NCBI GenBank assembly: GCA_004554705.1 | Contig: SFKS01000009.1 | Location: forward strand, 10,086-74,085 | Direction of reading: 5' to 3' | DNA length: 64,000 bases | From: Clostridiales bacterium | Lineage (GTDB): Bacteria; Bacillota; Clostridia; TANB77; CAG-508 | Shown here: piece by piece, positions 19,489-27,934 of the stretch | Layout of the letters: each line of letters starts with the position of its first letter | Position numbering within the stretch: the first letter of the stretch is position 1 | Notes under the pieces: model-generated | Told to the model about the DNA's origin: nothing | Databases searched by the model: none | Seen by the model: only the letters and a program-made list of their open reading frames with translations | Program-made: the position numbers and the translations under genes

Positions 19489-21392
19489 AAATACCAGTAG
19501 TTATCATACAAACTATTATTCCACAAATTGTTGGAAGTGCAAATGCAAGTAATGTCCACTTCCAACTTTTTGTTTCTTTTTTTATCGTCATAAGTGTTGT
19601 GCTACAAGGAAAGTGTAATAATGAAAACAACATTACATTTATTCCTGTAAGTAAAGTCCAACCATTTTGAATAAGAATTTCCTTAATTGCAAAAGTATCT
19701 TCTAAATTTATTAAAGTGCCACCAGACATATAGCTCATCAATATAATAGGTAAAACTATCTCATTAGCAGGGAAACCTAAAATAAAAGCAACTAAAATAT
19801 ATCCATCGAGACCAAGAAGTCTTGCAAAAGGTTCTAAAAAATTTGCAATATGTGTTAATATAGATAAATCTCCAATAGTTATATTCGCAAAAATCCAAAT
19901 AACAAGCCCAGTTGGGGCAGCAACAGATATAGCCCTACCTAAAACAAATAGAGTTCTGTCTAATAAAGAGCGTACTAAAATTTTACCAATCTGAGGTCTT
20001 CTATAAGGAGGAAGCTCTAATACAAAGGAAGATGGTACTCCTTTAAGAATAGTTTTTGAGAGTAATCTTGATACTAGCAATGTAAGAAAAATTCCAAATA
20101 AAATTAATAATAAAACAAATAAAGTTGATACAATTGAAGAGATAGAACTTGCAAAAAAGCTACCAATAAAAATAGTTGCCATAGTTATTAAAAATGGAAA
20201 TCTTCCATTACAAGGCACAAAATTATTTGTCAAAATCGCAATCAAACGTTCTCTAGGAGATTCTAAAATCCTACATCCTATAACACCTGCAGCATTACAT
20301 CCAAAACCCATGCACATTGTTAGAGCTTGCTTTCCAGAAGTGCAACACTTTTTAAAGCATTTATCTAAATTGAAAGCTATTCTAGGTAAATAACCAAGAT
20401 CCTCTAAAAAAGTAAATAATGGAAAGAAAATAGCCATTGGCGGAAGCATAACAGCAACTACCCAAGATAAAGTTTTGTAAACGCCATCAATTAAAATTTC
20501 TTTAATCCATAAAGGAGAGTGAAAATAATCAAATATTGTTATAAGTTTTCTTTCCAAAAAACCAAAAAAACAAGACAATGCTTGAGAAGGATAATTAGCA
20601 CCAGATATAGTAATCCAGAAGATTAATCCTAAAAACAATAACATAATAGGTATGCCTGTTTTTTTAGAGGTAAGAATTTTATCAAATTTTCTATCCTGTA
20701 AACTGTAATTTTCATTTTTATAAACACATACAGATTTGGCTACATATTCAGCTTTTTCTATAATGTCTGTAACAATGGAATCTTCAGAATCTTGAGAATA
20801 TTCCACAAGCTTTGGACAACATTTTATATTACCTATTGCGACATTATTAACTACTGAAAGTAAATTTTTTAAAGTTTTCTTTTTACGAGCATTTGTACCA
20901 ACAACAGGAACGCCTAAAAGAGAGGAAAGTTTCTTTAAATCAATAAAAATTCCTTTTTTCTTAGCTTCGTCCAATAGATTTACGCAAACAATAACATTAG
21001 AAGTGAGTTTCATAGTTTGATAAACTAAATTCAAATTTCTTTCCAAACAAGTGCTATCTACAACAACAACTGTTACATCTGGATCTCCAGAACAAATAAA
21101 GTTTTTTGCAATTTCCTCCTCCTGCGAATTAGACAATAAAGAATATGTACCAGGCAAATCAACAAGTAAAAAGTTCTTTCCCTTAAAATTACAAATACCA
21201 GTCGCATTAGAAACAGTTTTTCCGTGGCCAATTTCCAGTATGTTGATGAAGGCCAGTTAAACCATTGAAAATTGTACTCTTACCAACATTAGGATTTCCT
21301 GCAAGAGCAACAGTATAATCACAAGAAATAGACTTTCCTAAAATATCATTTTTAGAAATATTTGAACCTGTAGAATTTTTTGTAAGACCCAT
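19463..21392 (-). CDS. feoB: Ferrous iron transporter FeoB, with a +1 recoding site
   Basis: Membrane Fe(II) transporter with an N-terminal GTPase. ATG 21392 follows GGAGG. G1 GNPNVGKST (~aa 32), then an in-frame CGG at codon 57 (21224-21222). Read conventionally the protein ends 4 codons later. Skipping the C gives TGNWPGKTVSN, the invariant FeoB G2/switch I motif, then G3 DLPGTYSL and G4 NLLD. The permease part has the Gate motifs ([29 protein letters not shown]). Corrected length 642 aa, normal for a compact FeoB. No feoA is adjacent. Confidence 0.93.
21221..21224 (-). other. CGGA +1 recoding site in feoB
   Basis: The only in-frame CGG on the minus strand, after CCA, at codon 57. Skipping C21224 (coding strand) gives the Gly of NWPGKTV. 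Confidence 0.9.
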
Positions 21393-21457
21393 AAAACCTC
21401 CATAAAAACAAATTTAATAAATTATATTACAAGAACAAAAAAAATGTGAAAGATATA

Positions 21458-21487
21458 TTGACTTCAATTGTGCAAATATGATATCAT
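21458..21487 (+). promoter_or_regulatory. Probable sigma-A promoter
   Basis: TTGACT (21458-21463), 18-base spacer, TATCAT (21482-21487), upstream of an AAAGGAGG site and the ATG at 21513. Confidence 0.5.
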
Positions 21488-21512
21488 ACAAGAATAAAAG
21501 GAGGATTTTAAC

Positions 21513-22727
21513 ATGGATGAAAAAGATTTTGAAAAAAAATCAACAAAAAAAGTAACTACAATAGTGGGCATTATTATACTTGCCTTAATAATAGCAATTA
21601 TTTTAGGTGGATTCTTTTATTTGAAATTTACCAGAAAACCAGAGAGGATATTTTCAAAGGAAATAGATAAACTATTTAAAATGGAAGAAAACAAAAATAG
21701 TAAACAAGAAAAATTTGAACTAGATATAACTGCATCAATTGACTCAGATAACGAAGAAATCAAAATGATTGATTCATTTTTAAAAGGAATAAAACTAAAG
21801 GTAAATTTAGAAACAGATTTGAACAACAAGGTATTTTGCGAGACACTAATTCCAAGCTTTATAGGACAAGAAATAGTAAGCTTAGACATATTGTTACAAG
21901 ACGATAATTTATATGTTTATTCAGAAGAACTATATGACAAATATATAGAACTACCAAAAGAATATATAGAAACACCAGTCATAAGCATAGATACAGTGTT
22001 TGAAGAATTATCTGAACAATATAATACATTAACAAATGAGAAACTAATTAATAATATCAAAAATATCTATCATGATAGTATTAAAATAGGTACTTTCTCA
22101 CAGGAAAAAGTAAAACTTAATGGAGCAACAGTCTTAAAAACGACAAAGAAAATGTCCACAAAAGAGTATACAGATATTTTAAATAAAATATTAAAAGAAA
22201 TCGATAACAATAATAATGATGAAACAATAAAAATATTTACTGAAGAATTAAAAAATATAACGGAGGAAATAGAAAACTATTCAGAAAACGTTGAAATATC
22301 AATATACACAAAGGGCATTACAAATAAATTTGAAAAAGCAGAAATTATAATTATTAATAAATACGGTTCAAGAACTTTTGAATTTGAGAAAAAAGAAAAA
22401 GAAAAAGAAATACAATTAAGATTATTGCAAGATAATAGTGCTGAAGGAATAAACAGTGAAGAAATATTTAATATAACAATAAAAGAGGAAGAAGAAAACA
22501 GTAGAACTGTAAAATTTAAAATAAATATAGATGGAACTATAATTACTTTAAATATAAAATGTACTAACGATTATAATGCAAAACCAGAAAAAAGAGACAC
22601 TTCAAATAGTATAGAACTAGAAAATTTAACAGAAATTGACTATTTAAAAATTTACAGTAATATACAAAAGAATGAAATATTATACAGCATAATAAACACA
22701 ATAAGTGAAATGATAGAAGCATTATAA
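21513..22727 (+). CDS. Unknown membrane-anchored extracellular protein
   Basis: 404 aa, not recognised. A basic N terminus and one membrane helix (~aa 18-38, IVGIIILALIIAIILGGFFY) are followed by a long Glu/Lys/Asn-rich extracytoplasmic part. That part has alternating beta-like stretches (FELDITASID, LKVNLETDLNNKVF, LYVYSEELYDKYIEL), reminiscent of LppX/LolA-type lipid-binding beta folds in other Clostridia; this is only an impression. It is a single-gene unit with its own promoter and terminator. Confidence 0.75.
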   Translation: MDEKDFEKKSTKKVTTIVGIIILALIIAIILGGFFYLKFTRKPERIFSKEIDKLFKMEENKNSKQEKFELDITASIDSDNEEIKMIDSFLKGIKLKVNLETDLNNKVFCETLIPSFIGQEIVSLDILLQDDNLYVYSEELYDKYIELPKEYIETPVISIDTVFEELSEQYNTLTNEKLINNIKNIYHDSIKIGTFSQEKVKLNGATVLKTTKKMSTKEYTDILNKILKEIDNNNNDETIKIFTEELKNITEEIENYSENVEISIYTKGITNKFEKAEIIIINKYGSRTFEFEKKEKEKEIQLRLLQDNSAEGINSEEIFNITIKEEEENSRTVKFKINIDGTIITLNIKCTNDYNAKPEKRDTSNSIELENLTEIDYLKIYSNIQKNEILYSIINTISEMIEAL

Positions 22728-22767
22728 TAAAAAAAGAAAATTTAAAGGCAAATTATAATTAAAAAAT

Positions 22768-22792
22768 AAAGGCGGAAAAATTTCCGCCTTTA
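22768..22792 (+). terminator. Rho-independent terminator
   Basis: Perfect stem AAAGGCGGAAA/TTTCCGCCTTT with a 3-base loop, 40 bases after the preceding stop and 20 before tatD. Confidence 0.8.
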
Positions 22793-22812
22793 CAAATAGA
22801 AGGGAAAAAAGT

Positions 22813-23583
22813 ATGAAACTAATTGATACGCACTCACACTATAATGATGAAAAATTTGATAATGATAGAGATGAGGTAATTCAAAATATAACTAATTCAG
22901 GAATAACTACAATTATTAATGCAGGATATAGCTTAGAAAGTTCAAAAAGAGCCATAGAAATAGCTAATAATTATGACTTTATGTATGCGACGGTAGGAGT
23001 ATCACCAAATGATATAGAAAATCTAGAAAATAACTATATAGAACAAATAAAAGAAATGGCAAAAGAACAAAAGGTTATTGCAATAGGAGAAATTGGACTA
23101 GATTATTATTGGAACAAAGAAAATAAAGAGACTCAGAAAGAAATATTTATAAAACAAGTAGAACTTGCAAATCAACTAGGTCTACCAATTGTAATACATA
23201 CCAGAGATGCCGTAATGGACACTATAGATATTTTAAAAAACAAAGTAAACTGTAACAAAAAAGGAGTATTTCATTGTTGCCCACTAAATACGGAATTAAT
23301 AAAAGAGGGCTTAAAGCTAGGATTCTATATATCCTTTGCAGGACCAATAACTTTTAAAAATTCAAAAAATGCAGAAGAAATAGTGAAAATGGTTCCTATA
23401 GATAGAATTCTAACAGAAACAGATTCTCCATATCTAAGCCCAGAACCTGTAAGGGGCACAAGAAATGATTCAAGGAATATTAAATATATTGCACAAAAAA
23501 TAGCTCAAATAAAAAATATGCCAATTGAAAATATAGCAGAACAAATTCAAAAAAATGCAAAAACAATTTTCAAAATAACATAG
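22813..23583 (+). CDS. tatD: TatD family metal-dependent hydrolase
   Basis: 256 aa. A TIM-barrel metallohydrolase with DNase activity in characterised members. Metal-binding motifs: DTHSHYND (~aa 4), GEIGLDYYW (~aa 93), PIVIHTRDA, VFHCCPL and ETDSPYLSPEPVRG. Complete with all expected ligands. AGGGAAA precedes the ATG. Confidence 0.93.
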   Translation: MKLIDTHSHYNDEKFDNDRDEVIQNITNSGITTIINAGYSLESSKRAIEIANNYDFMYATVGVSPNDIENLENNYIEQIKEMAKEQKVIAIGEIGLDYYWNKENKETQKEIFIKQVELANQLGLPIVIHTRDAVMDTIDILKNKVNCNKKGVFHCCPLNTELIKEGLKLGFYISFAGPITFKNSKNAEEIVKMVPIDRILTETDSPYLSPEPVRGTRNDSRNIKYIAQKIAQIKNMPIENIAEQIQKNAKTIFKIT

Positions 23584-23622
23584 GGAATAGTTAAAAATAA
23601 AGTTTTATGAAAGGAATTGTAA

Positions 23623-24657
23623 ATGGAAAAAATTAACAAAAAAGAGTATAAAGAATTTCTTGAAAAACATGAAAGAGCTCACTATGCACAATCACCAGAA
23701 TGGGCAGAAGTAAAAAATGAGTGGAAAAATGAAGTGATAGTTATTAGGAATGAAAAAAACGAAATAAAGGCAGCAATAAGCTTATTAATACGAAAAATAC
23801 CCTACATTAACTCTAGCATTATATATGCACCGAGAGGCCCAGTTTGTGACATAAATGATGAAAAATCTTTTAAAGAGATTATAAAAAAAGTGGATGAACT
23901 AGCCAAGAAATACAAAGCCTTCATGTTTAAAATGGATCCAGATGTATTGGCCTCAAACGAGCAGTTTAAAAGAATGGCTCAAAAATATGGATTAAAAATA
24001 GAAGGAAAAATCAAGGAAGTAACAAATCAATTACAGCCAAGATTTGTATTTAGACTAGACTTAAAAAACAAAACAGAGGAAGAGATATTTAATTCTTTTC
24101 ACTCAAAAACAAGATATAATATACGCTTAGCTAGTAAAAAAGGTGTAACAATCAGAGAAGGAACAAGAGCTGACTTACAAGAATTTCAAGATATATTAGA
24201 AACTACAGGAGAACGTGACGGCTTTTATATTAGAAAAAAAGAGTACTTTGAAAAAATATATGATAGTTTTGATAAAGAACATTTAAAGCTAGTTTTTGCT
24301 GATTACGAAGGAAAACCAATAGCTTGTGTATTAAACATATTCTATGGAAATAAGGAGTGGTACCTATATGGAGGTAGCTTAAATGAACATAGAAACTTGA
24401 TGCCAACATATCTTTTACAATGGGAAATGATAAAAGAGGCAATAGAGCGTAAAATGGATTGCTATGATTTCAGAGGAGTATGTGCAACAGATTCAGAACA
24501 CTATAATGAAGGATTATATAGATTTAAAAAAGGTTTTAATGCAGATTTCGTAGAATTTATAGATATGCATAAAGTATATAAACCAATAATCTATTTCTTG
24601 TTTGAAAAATGTGGATATAAAATAAGGGACTTTAAATTAAAACTAAGTAAAAAATAA
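23623..24657 (+). CDS. FemAB/FemX-like peptidoglycan aminoacyltransferase
   Basis: 344 aa. Family members transfer an amino acid from aminoacyl-tRNA to lipid II to begin the interpeptide bridge. Duplicated GNAT-like fold with HYAQSPEWAEVK (~aa 19), IIYAPRGPVCD, SFHSKTRYNIRLASKKG (~aa 159), YLYGGSLNEHRNLMP and YDFRGV. The helical coiled-coil arm of staphylococcal FemX is not obvious. The specific amino acid cannot be read. It contains an in-frame CGC Arg codon at 24124, showing that this codon is still Arg. Confidence 0.82.
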   Translation: MEKINKKEYKEFLEKHERAHYAQSPEWAEVKNEWKNEVIVIRNEKNEIKAAISLLIRKIPYINSSIIYAPRGPVCDINDEKSFKEIIKKVDELAKKYKAFMFKMDPDVLASNEQFKRMAQKYGLKIEGKIKEVTNQLQPRFVFRLDLKNKTEEEIFNSFHSKTRYNIRLASKKGVTIREGTRADLQEFQDILETTGERDGFYIRKKEYFEKIYDSFDKEHLKLVFADYEGKPIACVLNIFYGNKEWYLYGGSLNEHRNLMPTYLLQWEMIKEAIERKMDCYDFRGVCATDSEHYNEGLYRFKKGFNADFVEFIDMHKVYKPIIYFLFEKCGYKIRDFKLKLSKK

Positions 24658-24695
24658 ATTCAACATTTATTTTAGAAGTGAAATTTTGTGTCATA

Positions 24696-24730
24696 AAAAA
24701 GCCTGCAACAGTATTTGTTGCAGACTTTTT
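24696..24730. terminator. Bidirectional terminator between convergent genes
   Basis: CTGCAACA/TGTTGCAG stem flanked by A-run and T-run, serving the FemAB-like gene (plus) and lemA (minus). Confidence 0.8.
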
Positions 24731-24735
24731 ACAAC

Positions 24736-25290
24736 TTATTTTCCAAAATCTACTTTTACATTTTTTCTAGCTTCTTGACTTTCTGCTTCAAACAATTCTG
24801 CTGGTTCAAAATGGAACATTGATGCAATTATATTTGAAGGAACAACTTCTAATTTTGTGTTATACTTTGTTGTAATATCATTATAGAATTGTCTAGAGAA
24901 AGCTATTTTATTCTCTGTATTTTGTAATTCCTCTTGTAATTGACTAAAATTTTCATTTGCCTTTAGCTCAGGGTAATTTTCAGAAACCGCCATAATTGTT
25001 TTTAAAGCACCTGAAAGCTCTCCATCTAATTCAGATTTTTCTTTAACTGAAGTAGCATTTGCCCAAGATGTTCGAAGCTCTGCAACCTTTGTCAAAACAT
25101 CAGATTCATGTTCCATATAGCCTTTAACAGTTTCTACTAAATTAGGAATCAAATCAAATCTTCTTTGTAATTGTACATCAATTTGGCTCCAACCATTTTT
25201 AACTTTTTGTCTTAAACTTATTAAATCATTATATAGTTTAATAAAAATTAGAATAATAAGTACAACAATAATTAAAATAATCCAACCCAT
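24736..25290 (-). CDS. lemA: LemA family membrane protein
   Basis: 184 aa. The ATG at 25290 is chosen because AAAGGTGG precedes it; a GTG 12 bases upstream overlaps that site. One N-terminal membrane helix (~aa 2-22), then the LemA signatures [32 protein letters not shown] and [20 protein letters not shown], and [15 protein letters not shown] ending ([19 protein letters not shown]). The role is unknown; members are often tied to membrane proteases. Confidence 0.9.
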   Translation of the reverse strand: MGWIILIIVVLIILIFIKLYNDLISLRQKVKNGWSQIDVQLQRRFDLIPNLVETVKGYMEHESDVLTKVAELRTSWANATSVKEKSELDGELSGALKTIMAVSENYPELKANENFSQLQEELQNTENKIAFSRQFYNDITTKYNTKLEVVPSNIIASMFHFEPAELFEAESQEARKNVKVDFGK

Positions 25291-25392
25291 TATAAAAACC
25301 ACCTTTCTTTATAATATATAATATTTACAAAAAAATTATAACACAAAGATAAAATAAATGCAATATATATAACTAGGAATAATAAAAGTTAA

Positions 25393-25570
25393 GTTACTAT
25401 TCACCCTTAATTTACTAAATTCTGGCCCAATCTCGTCGGAACTTTTATATTTATTATAAATTGAGCCCACGATGGATACGTCTACGATGTTTTTCTGGGG
25501 TTCTCAATTTATTCTAAATATAAAACTCCTGCGTTGGACGAATCTTTTAGTAATAAGTCCAGATGGTAAC
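25393..25570. repeat. Foldback repeat element (copy A) in a 450-base gene-free region
   Basis: The region 25291-25742 holds no gene. Its middle is a ~178-base near-palindrome bounded by GTTAC and GTAAC. The inner arms 25441-25465 and 25501-25527 pair almost perfectly (~25 bp). The left arm core 25397-25440 recurs at 59712-59755 in the other orientation with 42 of 44 bases identical. This could be a miniature transposable element or a structured RNA. The remainder (25571-25677) shows only A+T-rich sequence and one TGTCGAA at 25580. Confidence 0.65.
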
Positions 25571-25677
25571 TAATAAAAATGTCGAAAAAAATAGAACGAA
25601 ACTATTAATTCCGTAAGCATATTTTGGTACAAGCAGCATATAATATTAATAAAATATTACAAAAATGTTGCAAAAAT

Positions 25678-25706
25678 TTGACAAATTTGTTAAAAAAGAG
25701 TATAAT
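25678..25706 (+). promoter_or_regulatory. Consensus sigma-A promoter of the 3D/G5 protein
   Basis: TTGACA (25678-25683), 17-base spacer, TATAAT (25701-25706), both perfect, ~36 bases before the ATG. Confidence 0.85.
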
Positions 25707-25742
25707 AAAAAAGGTTAGTCCAAGGAGGGATTAAATAAATAT

Positions 25743-26672
25743 ATGAAGAAATTTTTAAGATCTTCTAGTATTAGGAAAATAGTAATTATTAGTTCGATAT
25801 TTTTTGTGATATTAGGGATATCAGTATTAGCAGGCAGTGCAAAGCTTAATAGTATAAATATAAAATTTTCAAATAATCAAGAGATAACAGTTATAACATC
25901 AAAAACAAAGGTATCAGACATATTAGATGAAAATCATATAGTCTTGGAAGAAAACGAAACTGTAACACCAGGATTAGATAAGGAAATAACAAATACTAAA
26001 ACAATAATAATAACATTAAAGGGAAATGAACCAGCTAAAGTATCAGAAAATATCAAAACAGAAATAAATAAGGAACAAATATTAGAGGATTATACAAACA
26101 TTACAGAAAAGATAGAAACTGTAATTGAAGAAATCCCATTTGAAACAATAACAAAAGATGTTTCTAATGGTTCAGCAACAACAAGAAATGCAATAATTCA
26201 ACAAGGTAAAAATGGACAAAAAAAAGTGACTTATAAAATAAGTTATAAAGATGATATAGAAATTTTAAGAGAAGAATTATCTTCAGAAATAATAAAAGAA
26301 CCAGTAAATAAGATTGTCCAAGTTCAAACAAAATCAATTATAACATCAAGAAGTTCTTATTCTAGAACATCTGGAATATCAGGGCAAAGTGGAAGTGGTG
26401 TTTATAAAGTAACAGCATATTGTGCTTGTAAACAATGTTGCGGTAAAACAAATGGTATAACAGCATCAGGAGCAAGGGCAACAGCAAATCATACAATTGC
26501 AGCTCCAAGAACATTTGCATTTGGAACGAAAGTTATCATAAATGGTATAACATATACAGTTGAAGATAGAGGAGGAGCTATACAAGGAAATAGAATAGAT
26601 ATTTATATGAATTCACATGCAGAAGCCCTTCAATGGGGAGTAAGATATGTAGAAGTTGAAGTTCTAAATTAA
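25743..26672 (+). CDS. Secreted 3D-domain cell-wall protein with G5-like region (YabE-like)
   Basis: 309 aa. N-terminal signal/anchor (~aa 12-32), a DUF348-like segment (ITVITSKTKVSDILDENHIVLEENE), a G5-like region (IETVIEEIPFETI to KVTYKISYKDD), a Ser-rich linker and a C-terminal 3D domain: VTAYCACKQCCG, TASGARATAN, GTKVIINGITYTVEDRGG and NRIDIYM with the Asp residues that name the fold. Related YabE/Rpf-like proteins are predicted lytic transglycosylases that remodel peptidoglycan. AAGGAGGG precedes the ATG. Confidence 0.88.
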   Translation: MKKFLRSSSIRKIVIISSIFFVILGISVLAGSAKLNSINIKFSNNQEITVITSKTKVSDILDENHIVLEENETVTPGLDKEITNTKTIIITLKGNEPAKVSENIKTEINKEQILEDYTNITEKIETVIEEIPFETITKDVSNGSATTRNAIIQQGKNGQKKVTYKISYKDDIEILREELSSEIIKEPVNKIVQVQTKSIITSRSSYSRTSGISGQSGSGVYKVTAYCACKQCCGKTNGITASGARATANHTIAAPRTFAFGTKVIINGITYTVEDRGGAIQGNRIDIYMNSHAEALQWGVRYVEVEVLN

Positions 26673-26835
26673 AAATTACAAAAAGACACGCATTAGGGAG
26701 AACTTAAATAAGGGCAAAATTGATCTTATTTGGGTTTCCCTTATTTTATTGGTGTTTTGACAGCTGGATATGATATAAAGTTGTAGATCATTTTGTAGTG
26801 AAAATAAATTTTAGGAGGTTTTGAGTAAGGGGTCG

Positions 26836-26985
26836 AAATCTACACATTTAAATCAGAAGCAGGTACTCATTATTTTACAATGTTTCCACAGAGATGGATT
26901 AAAGAAACTAATGTAATGGGTATTATTTCAAAATCTGGTAACAATGGTGGAACATATGCACATCCAGATATAGCAATAGAAAGGA
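26836..26985 (+). pseudogene. Remnant of a KilA-N (phage antirepressor type) domain
   Basis: With no start or stop of its own, the frame VEIYTFKSEAGTHYF, MFPQRWIKETNVMGIISKSG, GGTYAHPDIAIE aligns with the KilA-N core (ending KxGRYGGTYAHxDIAFEF in phage proteins). It merges in frame with the next gene, whose true start I place at 26994. This looks like debris of a phage-type gene. The rest of 26673-26835 holds a ~20-bp imperfect hairpin near 26698-26745 and nothing else I recognise. Confidence 0.6.
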
Positions 26986-26993
26986 TTTTTAAA

Positions 26994-27700
26994 ATGAAAA
27001 GAAAAATTATAATAATAAGTTGTATAAGTTTATTGGCAATAGCAATTTTAGTGATTTGTATAAATCTACATACAATGCCAACAGAGGCATTAACAAAAGA
27101 AGAAGCAATTGAGTTAATGAAAAAAGTAGAAAATTATAACAATATTCACATAACAACATATATGGATAAAAATAATTCATTGGTTACAGATTTTTATAAA
27201 AAAGATAATATTGAGTTAAGTAAATCAAAGATTGGAAATGAGGAAAGGATTATTTGGACAGATGATAATACAAAGCAAAGTATCATACTAGATACTCAAT
27301 ACAAAGTATATCAAATAGTTTCAGAGTATAATCCAGAAAATACAATCGAATTAGAGGATTCTAGAAGCAGTTACAAATTTATTCGGATATGAGAAATATA
27401 ATAAAAGAAAATGTGCAGTTGTAGAATTTAGCTATAGTGAAAAAAAAGATGGAAATATAGATGCAATATTTAAAAAATGGATAGATTTAAGAACAGGAGT
27501 TGCATTAAAAGAAGAAATTGAGCAATTTAGCATATATGACTTAAATGGAGAAAAAATACTAGAGAATCCAACACAAAAAATTACATACTATAAAGAAATC
27601 CAACTAAATAAAGTTAAAAATAAAGATGTTGCAAAACCAAGCTTGGAAGGATATACAGAAATTACAGATAACATTGAAACAGAAGAAGTACGGAAGCTAA
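26994..27700 (+). CDS. Unknown membrane-anchored protein with two +1 recoding sites
   Basis: ATG 26994 has AAAGGA 9 bases upstream. A hydrophobic N-terminal segment (IIIISCISLLAIAILVICI) anchors a ~210-residue outer domain with a LolA-like beta pattern (NIHITTYMDKNNSLVTDFY, SIILDTQYKVYQIV, WIDLRTGVALKEE); function unknown. In-frame CGG at codon 131 (27384) would end the protein at 27390-27392. With the C skipped it continues ...KFIGYEKYNKRK. A second in-frame CGG (27691) then gives EEVGS-stop at 27698-27700, just before a GC-rich hairpin. The corrected length is 234 aa. Confidence 0.72.
27384..27387 (+). other. CGGA +1 recoding site, anchored protein, first
   Basis: In-frame CGG after ATT at codon 131. 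Skipping C27384 opens 100 further codons of coherent sequence. Confidence 0.8.
27691..27694 (+). other. CGGA +1 recoding site, anchored protein, second
   Basis: In-frame CGG after GTA, reached only in the frame set by the first shift. Skipping C27691 places a TAA two codons later, before the hairpin at 27706-27722. Confidence 0.65.
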
Positions 27701-27705
27701 ATAAA

Positions 27706-27722
27706 GGCGAGCGTTGCTCGCC
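27706..27722 (+). other. GC-rich hairpin
   Basis: GGCGAGC/GCTCGCC perfect stem with a 3-base loop, just after the corrected stop of the preceding gene. No T-run follows, so it is not a typical intrinsic terminator. Confidence 0.6.
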
Positions 27723-27799
27723 GAGGCAGGAGAGACTGCAAAATTTCATCCAGAATTTCACACAAATATCTTAAAAAAATGCAGTGAATTTTGTTATAC

Positions 27800-27816
27800 T
27801 GTCGAAAAAAGTCGAA
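27800..27816 (+). promoter_or_regulatory. Tandem Spo0A-box-like sites upstream of comM
   Basis: TGTCGAA (27800-27806) is a perfect 0A box, followed by AGTCGAA (27810-27816), next to a TATACT that could be a -10. About 120 bases before comM. Function inferred only. Confidence 0.35.
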
Positions 27817-27934
27817 ATAATTTTCTTGCAAAATCTAAAAATATGTGATATATATAATACAAATTTAAATCTATCAAATTTATTCAAAGACAATTCGTCT
27901 AAAAAAATCAAAATTAAAAAACATAGGAGGCAAA

